Below, piece by piece: positions 1 to 6,058 of a stretch of DNA of 12,478 nt. The stretch is taken from positions 1-12,478 of the forward strand of contig WRJC01000079.1 in NCBI GenBank assembly GCA_009782405.1, in the 5' to 3' direction. Origin of the DNA: Oscillospiraceae bacterium (GTDB lineage: Bacteria > Bacillota_A > Clostridia > Oscillospirales > WRJC01). A model generated the notes under the pieces. The model ran no database searches, had not been told where the DNA came from, and saw nothing but the letters and a program-made list of their open reading frames with translations. Positions within the stretch are counted from its first letter, which is position 1; each line of letters begins with the position of its first letter. Position numbers and translations under genes: made by a program.

Positions 1-2
1 CG

Positions 3-1295
3 TTCACTTTTTTGGTCAACGAATTTGCCGGGAAGAACTGGGGCTCGTATGAAATCTACGCCGAAGAGGAAAACGGAGACACGATCAACGACGCGGTGTA
101 CAAACGAAACCGAACAGTCGAGGCAAAGCTGGGCATCGAGATAAAAGAGATCCGCGCCGACTACAACGATACCGTGAATCTCACGAAAAAAAGCGTCTCC
201 GCCGGGGACGACGCTTACGGCTGCGTGATGCCGCGAATGTGGAACGCGGCCAACATGGCGAGCGAGGGCTATTTGCTTTCACTGGATGAGCTGCCCTATG
301 TGAACCTTAAAAATCCGTGGTGGGACCAGAACGCGAACGGCATGAGCCTCGGGGGGCGGATGTTTTTCACCGTCGGGGATCTGATGGTGATGGACAAAGA
401 TTCGCTGTTTATCGTGATGTTCAACAAAAAGGTGGCGGCCGACGGCGGGATCGAAAACCTGTACGCCCTCGTCAGGGAAAACAAATGGACGATGGAAAAG
501 TTTTACTCAATAATAAAAGAGGCCGCAAAAGACCTCGACGGCAGCGGGACTATAGGCTTCCACGATGTGGCGGGGCTGCTTTCCAGCTCGTGGTGCATAA
601 GCTTTCTGTATTACGGCACAGGGGAGACCGTCACGGGCAAGGACGACGGCGACTATCCGTATTTTCGCATGAACAACGAGCGGGGGATTCGCGCCGTCGA
701 AAAATCCTATGAGATCATCGCGGACAAAAGCGCGACGCTGATCGGCGAGACATTGTCGGCGGGAGGCATGGCCGACCCGTTCAACGAGGGCATAAACAAA
801 ATGTTCCAGGAGGACAGGGGGTTGTTCATGCTGATGCAGATCTCGTACATACTCGAGACGCGCACCATGGAAAGCGATTTCGGCATCCTGCCCACGCCCA
901 AACTGGACGAGGCGCAGGACAAATACTACACGCCGATCAATCCGGTTGCCACCAGCTGCATCGCCGTCCCGGCGACGGTGGGAAACAGAGAAAAAACCTC
1001 GGTGGTGCTCGAGGCGCTTTCTGCGGAATCGAGATACACGCTGATGCCCGCCTATTACGACGTGACGATCACCAACAAGATGATAAGGGACGAAGAATCG
1101 GCGGAAATGCTGGATTTGATCTTGGGTTCCCGCGTTTTTGATCTCGGCTTCATCTTCAACTGGGGCTCGCTTGGCGATCTTCCCACCTCGCTTTACCCGA
1201 AAGGCGACAACTTCGTGTCCGCATACGAAAAGCTCGAACCCCGTGCCATCAAGGAAATGGAAAAGACCATCGAGGCGTTCAAAAACCTGAATTGA
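3..1295 (+). CDS. ABC-type sugar transporter, extracellular solute-binding protein (5' partial)
   Basis: Family 1 extracellular solute-binding protein, the lipid-anchored receptor that hands a sugar or oligosaccharide to an ABC importer outside the membrane. The frame is open to the left edge (F-T-F precede the TTG at 12), so the true start, signal peptide and lipobox lie outside; 430 residues remain of a usual ~480-520. The phrase EIYAEEENGDTINDAVYKRN near the start and LGIEI behind it are typical of the first lobe in clostridial members. Counting from the TTG at 12, residues 174-185 (DLDGSGTIGFHD) form a complete EF-hand-type calcium loop, a common insertion in this family. No permease or ATPase follows, so those partners, if linked, are upstream. 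The gene ends with TGA at 1293-1295 without an obvious T-rich terminator. Family certain enough; substrate unknown. Confidence 0.85.
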   Translation, partial: FTFLVNEFAGKNWGSYEIYAEEENGDTINDAVYKRNRTVEAKLGIEIKEIRADYNDTVNLTKKSVSAGDDAYGCVMPRMWNAANMASEGYLLSLDELPYVNLKNPWWDQNANGMSLGGRMFFTVGDLMVMDKDSLFIVMFNKKVAADGGIENLYALVRENKWTMEKFYSIIKEAAKDLDGSGTIGFHDVAGLLSSSWCISFLYYGTGETVTGKDDGDYPYFRMNNERGIRAVEKSYEIIADKSATLIGETLSAGGMADPFNEGINKMFQEDRGLFMLMQISYILETRTMESDFGILPTPKLDEAQDKYYTPINPVATSCIAVPATVGNREKTSVVLEALSAESRYTLMPAYYDVTITNKMIRDEESAEMLDLILGSRVFDLGFIFNWGSLGDLPTSLYPKGDNFVSAYEKLEPRAIKEMEKTIEAFKNLN

Positions 1296-1509
1296 AACTT
1301 ATATATAGTGAAGGATGTGGTCATATGGCGAAACGAACACGCGGCAACCTCAGTGTTTTCGCTCCATGCAAAGCCTGATTTTGAAACGGCGGTACTTTGC
1401 ATGGAGGCAACAGCGAAAATTTTATCGCCAATGCATCGGCGCTGTTTCATATTTTCAGGCTTTGCCCCATACGCTTTTTTACAATTGCTTTTTGACGGGA
1501 GGCAAACAC
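1296..1509 (+). promoter_or_regulatory. Structured leader with mutually exclusive inverted repeats upstream of the CD3324-family gene
   Basis: No convincing gene lies here; the open frames on both strands resemble no protein I know. Three long pairings are visible. Stem A: 1356-1373 with 1395-1419 (12 consecutive pairs, then a 6-nt bulge GCAACA, then TTTTCG/CGAAAA), followed by TTTTAT. Stem B: 1368-1378 with 1455-1465 (11 pairs), continued inward by 1382-1387 with 1444-1449. Stem C: 1328-1333 plus 1337-1340 with 1353-1362 (10 pairs, one 3-nt bulge). A shares bases with both B and C, so A excludes B and C, while B and C can coexist. This is the layout expected of a switch, but it could also be a dispersed palindromic repeat. 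The role is inference; the pairings are seen directly. Confidence 0.5.
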
Positions 1510-1770
1510 ATGAAATATACAAACGCGCATTCCGTATTTCCGGCTTCGCTTTTGGCGGAGATCCAAAAATATATGCAGGATGGCGTCGTATACATCCCCA
1601 AGGCGAAAAACGATCGCAAAAAATGGGGGGAAGACAGCGGCTCGCGCAAATATGTCGCGGAAAGAAACGAGGCGATACGGAAAAAATTTGAAACGGACAG
1701 CATCGACGCGCTCGCCGGAGAATTCAATTTGGCGGCGGAGACAATAAAAAAAATAGTATACGGAAAATAA
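1510..1770 (+). CDS. CD3324-family small HTH protein
   Basis: An 86-residue protein matching the CD3324 family of Clostridia, small proteins with a predicted C-terminal helix-turn-helix like that of Mor/sigma-70 region 4 domains. Visible family marks are the opening MKYTNAHSVFPASLLAEIQK, then VYIPKAKNDRKKWGEDSGSR, then YVAERNEAIRKKFETDSIDA, and the end LAGEFNLAAETIKKIVYGK, which reads as the recognition HTH. I chose the ATG at 1510 because GGGAGG (1497-1502) stands 7 nt upstream and the family starts there; the frame is open further upstream but that part is unlike any protein. Probably a cytoplasmic DNA-binding regulator with unknown targets. A strong terminator follows directly. The family call is from memory of its sequence pattern. 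Confidence 0.82.
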   Translation: MKYTNAHSVFPASLLAEIQKYMQDGVVYIPKAKNDRKKWGEDSGSRKYVAERNEAIRKKFETDSIDALAGEFNLAAETIKKIVYGK

Positions 1771-1774
1771 ATCT

Positions 1775-1809
1775 AAAAACCCCCATAATGAATTTTGTGG
1801 GGGTTTTTT
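1775..1809 (+). terminator. Intrinsic terminator
   Basis: An 11-bp perfect stem, AAAAACCCCCA (1775-1785) with TGGGGGTTTTT (1798-1808), around a 12-nt loop and running into six T. It begins 4 nt after the stop of the CD3324-family gene. The A-rich left side gives it some capacity in the reverse direction, but no minus-strand gene ends here. Confidence 0.9.
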
Positions 1810-1840
1810 ATGGCGAAAACGGTTTAAAACAAATTTGCCA

Positions 1841-1869
1841 TATACAAACCGCTTTAAATGCTGTATAAT
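1841..1869 (+). promoter_or_regulatory. Putative sigma-A promoter of the ABC exporter pair
   Basis: A perfect -10 TATAAT at 1864-1869 lies 17 nt after TATACA (1841-1846; 4 of 6 matches to TTGACA). Transcription would begin near 1876, giving a ~40-nt leader before the ATG at 1915. It lies just after a terminator, where a new promoter is needed. An interrupted dyad, TATGGC (1809-1814) with GCCATA (1837-1842), overlaps the -35 and could be an operator. Confidence 0.5.
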
Positions 1870-1914
1870 TTATGGTATGCCCTGAGGAAATTTATGGCAC
1901 AGGAAGAATATTTT

Positions 1915-3723
1915 ATGTCTATTGTTTTCAAAAAAAGAAAAATTATAAACAACGGCATATATTCGTTTAGAGCCGTATGGAAAATCGACGGATTCGCGGT
2001 TTTTTTGTATGGGCTAAACGTCATGCTTGAAAAAATCCAGCCGTTTCTGTATATATTTTTGCCGAAAATCCTGCTCGACGAACTGACGTCGGACAATGCC
2101 GGCTGGCATAAAATAATTTGCATTATCCTCGCCTTTATTTTAGCGATTGCGGCGGCTAATTTTATTCAGCGCGGAACTTACAGCCAGACATCGGCGAAGC
2201 TAAGCAGGTACAGATTGGAAAAAAACAAAGAACTTGCGCTTAAAATCATGGATATTGATTACGCATATATGGAAAACCCCGAAACGTTGAATAATTTCAA
2301 TCTCGCCAAATCCGCCGTGTCAAATTACAATACGGGCATGGAGGGCATGATGCGCGAAATGTTTTGGTTTGTATTTTGCCTGCTTACGGTCATAGGCTAT
2401 GTTTCGATATTGGCCACGCTAAATATTTTTATGGTTTTGGCCCTGGTTATGGCCGCCGTCGCCAGTTATCTCATAAAACAAAAAATCGCAGAAATAAACA
2501 TATCAAAAAGGGAAGAAATCGAGAGCTGCGACAGGAAAATGAGATATTATTCAAGCGTCATGTCCGATTTTTCCTATGGGAAGGAAATACGCATATTTGA
2601 TATAAAAAAGTTTTTGGCTGACAAATACACCCTGTTCGATGAAGCGGGCATGGCGGCAAGGAAAAAAGCGATTTCAAAAAGGCAAAAATGGAACTTTTTA
2701 CTGAATGCCATAAATTTGACAAAAGGCATAGCCTGCTACGGCTGCCTGCTGTTTTCGGCGTTTGAGGGCAATATGCAGATCGGCTCTTTTCTTTTGTATT
2801 TCGGAGCGCTGGGGGGATTTACGGGCTGGATAGAGGATATCACAGGGTCGCTTGCCGGGCTTCGGGAAATCAATGTGCAGGTTGACGATTACAGAAATTT
2901 TATGAATATCCCCGGCATGAACAATAGAAACGAAAAAAAAGAGATAAGCTCCGTCGATAAAATCGAATTTAAGAACGTATGGTTCAAATATCCGGGGACG
3001 GAAAACTATGTTTTGAAAAATATAAGCCTGTGCTTAAACAAGGGGGACAAACTCGCCGTCGTGGGCAGAAACGGCGGCGGGAAAACCACGCTTGTCAAAT
3101 TATTGTGCGGGTTGTATGAGCCAAACAAAGGCGAAATATTATACAACGGCATAAATCTGCGCGATTTGAACAGGGAGGATTACGCAAAGCAATTGGCCGT
3201 GATTTTCCAAACGATAAACATATTCGCTTTTTCAACCAAGGCAAACGTCGCGCTGTGCGCCAAAGGCGAAATCGATGACAAAAAAGTTTTGGAAAGCCTA
3301 AAATCCGCCGATGTCGATTATATTTTGTCCAAAAACAAAAACGGCTTGGATATGAGCCTGTCAAGAATATTGGACGACGAAGGCATTGAATTGTCGGGCG
3401 GCGAAAACCAAAAAATCGCGTTGGCGAGAGCGGTATATAGAGGCGGGAGCGTGATAATCCTCGACGAGCCAACCTCTCACTTGGACGCGCTCGCGGAAAA
3501 GCGCATATACGACAGCTACCAAAAAATCACCGAAGGCAAAATCTCGCTCTTTATATCCCACCGCCTCGCAAGCGCCAAATTCTGCGACAATATCGTCATG
3601 ATTGAAAACGGCGAAATCGCCGAGACGGGCCCGCACGATTTTTTGATTGGGCAAAACGGCAAATACGCCGAAATGTTTGACATACAGTCCGCGTATTACA
3701 AAGACGGGGAGGCGGGCGCGTGA
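1915..3723 (+). CDS. ABC exporter half-transporter A (TMD-NBD)
   Basis: A 602-residue half-transporter of the ABC-B (MdlB-like) type: a six-helix exporter domain over roughly the first 310 residues, then a nucleotide-binding domain. Counting from the ATG at 1915: Walker A GRNGGGKTT 384-392, Q-loop Gln432, signature LSGGE 493-497, Walker B VIILDE 513-518 with catalytic Glu518, and switch His549. The frame also opens at 1858 and 1894 (the latter with GAGGAAA in front). I prefer 1915 because AGGAAG lies 8 nt upstream and because the length to the conserved (L/I)DEL motif then equals that of the downstream partner (57 versus 58 residues). The stop overlaps the GTG of the next gene. Substrate unknown; no precursor-peptide or modification gene is adjacent. 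It probably forms a membrane heterodimer with the next product. Confidence 0.88.
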   Translation: MSIVFKKRKIINNGIYSFRAVWKIDGFAVFLYGLNVMLEKIQPFLYIFLPKILLDELTSDNAGWHKIICIILAFILAIAAANFIQRGTYSQTSAKLSRYRLEKNKELALKIMDIDYAYMENPETLNNFNLAKSAVSNYNTGMEGMMREMFWFVFCLLTVIGYVSILATLNIFMVLALVMAAVASYLIKQKIAEINISKREEIESCDRKMRYYSSVMSDFSYGKEIRIFDIKKFLADKYTLFDEAGMAARKKAISKRQKWNFLLNAINLTKGIACYGCLLFSAFEGNMQIGSFLLYFGALGGFTGWIEDITGSLAGLREINVQVDDYRNFMNIPGMNNRNEKKEISSVDKIEFKNVWFKYPGTENYVLKNISLCLNKGDKLAVVGRNGGGKTTLVKLLCGLYEPNKGEILYNGINLRDLNREDYAKQLAVIFQTINIFAFSTKANVALCAKGEIDDKKVLESLKSADVDYILSKNKNGLDMSLSRILDDEGIELSGGENQKIALARAVYRGGSVIILDEPTSHLDALAEKRIYDSYQKITEGKISLFISHRLASAKFCDNIVMIENGEIAETGPHDFLIGQNGKYAEMFDIQSAYYKDGEAGA

Positions 3724-5516
3724 AGAAAAAATTACAAAACCTCAAAAAGAATATATCGCTGATGTTGTATTTTGTCGGGACCGCGCACTCGATTTCGAAA
3801 TCCTATATTTGGCTGGTGATTTTTTCGTCGGCCATCGGGATAATTGCAAACTATAATTTTATCGTCATGCCCAAGTTTTTTATCGACGAACTCATGGGCC
3901 AAAAAAGAATAAATATAATCGCGCTTTATTTGGGCGTCTTTGTTTTGATTATTTTCATCGCCAAAAATTTGTCTGATATGATATCAAGCGTGACGGAGCT
4001 GAAAAAAACAAAGCTGATCAGGGGGCTGCAAAACATAATCGACAAAAAAATCATGGAATTGGACTATGAACACATCGAGGACCCCGCGATTTTGGATTTG
4101 CGCAGCCAAGTGATGGAATCGATAAACGGGCGGGACTTTTTTTACCGTATGTTCGGCTGCCTGACAAACATCGCGGCCGAGGGTGTAAATTTGATATCGC
4201 TGGGCATATTGATTTCGGTTTTGAACCCGATAATCATCGCGGTTCTTTTGCTGATAGTTTTAATAAATAATATATTCAATAAAAAGTTGAAACATATAAC
4301 TTTTGCGTGGGAGAAGATAATCGTCGATGACAACAGGCGGATAGGGTATTTCGAATCGCTGACAAATGATTTTTCGATAGGCAAGGATTCGAGGATTTAT
4401 GGGCTCAAAGGGCTTTTGGGCGAAGAATTTGACAGGTACAGCCGCAAAGCCTACGACATAAACATACGAATAGTGAAAAAGACCGGGTTATTCAACGGGC
4501 TCATTTCGATAAACGAGCAAATACAGCTATTGATCGTATACATTTATATAGCGTACAAAGTATTTGCGGGAGCGATAGGCATAGGCGGCTTTGCCATGTA
4601 TGTAAGCGCGGCGAGCCAGTTCGGAAAATCTATTTACAGCATAATGTACGATCTTGTCGGTTTGGGGTTGATAAACAAATATATCGATATGTACGCGCAG
4701 CTGTTAAATTTGGGGGGAAACAAAGAACGAGGCGGCGCAAAAATCATCGAATCAGATGAAATATGCATCGAGTTTTGCGATGTCTCATTTAAATATCCGC
4801 GCGCGGAGCAGTACGCGCTGAAAAATATCAACATCAAAATAAATCCCCGCGAAAAGCTGTCCGTCATAGGCGAGAACGGCGCGGGCAAAACCACATTTGT
4901 CAAATTGCTGTGCGGGCTGTACAAGCCGACTTCGGGAAAAATATTGATAAACGGCATCGACATAAACGAATTGGACTATGCGGGCTATATCAAAAAAATA
5001 TCGGCCGCGTTCCAGGATTTCAAGCTGTTCGCCTGCAGCATAAAGGAAAATGTCGCATTTGGCGACGCCGGCGTAGACGAAAAAATCAAAAAAATCGATG
5101 AAGCGCTGAACAAAAGCGGCATAATGGAAAAGATAGACAGCCTGGAGCACGGCTCCGGCGCCCAGCTGTATAAATATTTCGACGATGGGGGCATCGAGCT
5201 TTCGGGCGGCGAAAACCAAAAGCTGGCCATATCGAGGGCGATATACAAAAATTCGCCGGTCATCGTGCTCGACGAACCCACCGCTTCGCTTGACCCCTAT
5301 GCCGAGCACGAGATATTTGGCAAATTGACCGATATGAGCCGGGGCAAAACCGTCATTTTCATTTCGCACAGGCTGTCGAGCTGCAAAATATGCGACAAAA
5401 TCGCGGTATTCCACAAAGGCGAGATTGTCCAGCAAGGCACGCACGACGAGCTTATAAATATGCGCGGAGCGAAATACCACGAGATGTACGGCGCGCAGGC
5501 GAAATATTATATTTGA
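3720..5516 (+). CDS. ABC exporter half-transporter B (TMD-NBD)
   Basis: A 598-residue paralogue of the preceding gene with the same plan. Hydrophobic segments fill the first ~310 residues; then Walker A GENGAGKTT 384-392, Q-loop Gln432, signature LSGGE 494-498, Walker B VIVLDE 514-519 with catalytic Glu519, and switch His550. Walker A and Q-loop positions coincide exactly with those of the partner. Start GTG 3720-3722 overlaps the partner's TGA (bases shared: TG) and has GGGGAGG 7 nt upstream, so the two are translationally coupled, as expected for a heterodimeric exporter. Unlike many heterodimers, neither subunit shows a degenerate signature or a missing catalytic glutamate. The 3' end overlaps the convergent 170-residue gene by 10 bp. 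Substrate not deducible. Confidence 0.88.
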   Translation: MKKKLQNLKKNISLMLYFVGTAHSISKSYIWLVIFSSAIGIIANYNFIVMPKFFIDELMGQKRINIIALYLGVFVLIIFIAKNLSDMISSVTELKKTKLIRGLQNIIDKKIMELDYEHIEDPAILDLRSQVMESINGRDFFYRMFGCLTNIAAEGVNLISLGILISVLNPIIIAVLLLIVLINNIFNKKLKHITFAWEKIIVDDNRRIGYFESLTNDFSIGKDSRIYGLKGLLGEEFDRYSRKAYDINIRIVKKTGLFNGLISINEQIQLLIVYIYIAYKVFAGAIGIGGFAMYVSAASQFGKSIYSIMYDLVGLGLINKYIDMYAQLLNLGGNKERGGAKIIESDEICIEFCDVSFKYPRAEQYALKNINIKINPREKLSVIGENGAGKTTFVKLLCGLYKPTSGKILINGIDINELDYAGYIKKISAAFQDFKLFACSIKENVAFGDAGVDEKIKKIDEALNKSGIMEKIDSLEHGSGAQLYKYFDDGGIELSGGENQKLAISRAIYKNSPVIVLDEPTASLDPYAEHEIFGKLTDMSRGKTVIFISHRLSSCKICDKIAVFHKGEIVQQGTHDELINMRGAKYHEMYGAQAKYYI

Positions 5517-6019
5517 TTTTTTTGTATGCCGTCTATTTCGGGCTTGAGGTACAACAGAAACTTTTTCATGTTTTCAAGCGTTTTCGCGTCGGGGTTGCAA
5601 AACATCAGCGGCGAATGGCACTGGCCTTCGAACTCCCTGCCCAAAATCGTCCTTTTGCCGCTGCCCCTGCACTTCTCCCAGCCGTCATGGCACTTTCCGC
5701 ACGGGCTCGCGAAGGCCCAGATCGCCTCTTTGAATTCCTCGTCCGCCGCGTCGCTGCCCTCGAAATCGCACGAGTTGAACCAAAAGGTCCAGGGGCCGGG
5801 GCAGTTCTCGTCGCCGTTGACGGTCACATAGCCGATGCTGTTTCCCACGACCCCGCCCACGGCGCCGTTCCATATCGGCTTGCTCTCGCTCTCGTTTGGG
5901 TTGTAATCGAGCGATATTTCGTTTTCTTTCAGAAACGCGGCAAAATCAAGCGCGTTTTTTTGCGCCTCGCCGCTTAAGATTTCAAGGATGGCGCTTTCGA
6001 TTGTTTTTTGTGCGGACAT
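5507..6019 (-). CDS. Conserved clostridial Cys-rich protein of unknown function
   Basis: 170 residues. I recognise the pattern of an uncharacterised Firmicutes family: an N-terminal helical part (KNALDFAAFLKENE, 21-34), a middle with PWTFWF (76-81), and a C-terminal Cys cluster with C107-x2-C110, C117, C134 and C141 around KRTILGREFEG (122-132), closing with CNPDAKTLENMKKFL. The cysteine spacing suggests a bound metal, which is inference. No signal peptide or membrane segment, so cytoplasmic. Start ATG at 6019; AGGGGG (complement of 6028-6033) sits 8 nt upstream. It lies 39 bp behind the restriction-modification gene on the same strand and may be read from the same transcript. Its leader is duplicated upstream of that gene (see repeats). 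No enzymatic function can be assigned. Confidence 0.75.
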   Translation of the reverse strand: MSAQKTIESAILEILSGEAQKNALDFAAFLKENEISLDYNPNESESKPIWNGAVGGVVGNSIGYVTVNGDENCPGPWTFWFNSCDFEGSDAADEEFKEAIWAFASPCGKCHDGWEKCRGSGKRTILGREFEGQCHSPLMFCNPDAKTLENMKKFLLYLKPEIDGIQKNQI

Positions 6020-6044
6020 TGTTTTTTCCCCCTGTGTTTTATAT
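6020..6044. repeat. 25-bp direct repeat, inner copy (leader of the 170-residue gene)
   Basis: Perfect 25-bp match to 8462-8486. It reads TGTTTTTTCCCCC then TGTGTTTTATAT on the plus strand. On the minus strand it supplies the Shine-Dalgarno site of the 170-residue gene and ends one base before that gene's start codon. Together with the outer copy it brackets the whole restriction-modification gene. Confidence 0.9.
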
Positions 6045-6058
6045 TATTTATATTTTTA

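Noticed and set aside
12..14. TTG as the start of the solute-binding protein
   Set aside because: The frame is open to the window edge and the protein lacks the signal peptide and lipobox; the gene is simply cut.
1315..1509. N-terminal extension of the CD3324-family protein
   Set aside because: The extension is unlike the family, covers the palindromic leader, and a strong ribosome site supports ATG 1510.
1193..1522. Minus-strand open frame of 109 codons over the leader
   Set aside because: It overlaps the end of the solute-binding gene and the inverted repeats; no recognisable domain or good ribosome site.
1835..1840. TTGCCA as -35 for the ABC promoter
   Set aside because: Spacing to TATAAT is 23 nt, too long; TATACA at 17 nt fits better.
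4785..5480. 231-codon minus-strand open frame inside the second ABC gene
   Set aside because: Antisense to the nucleotide-binding domain with no family features or ribosome site; a shadow frame.
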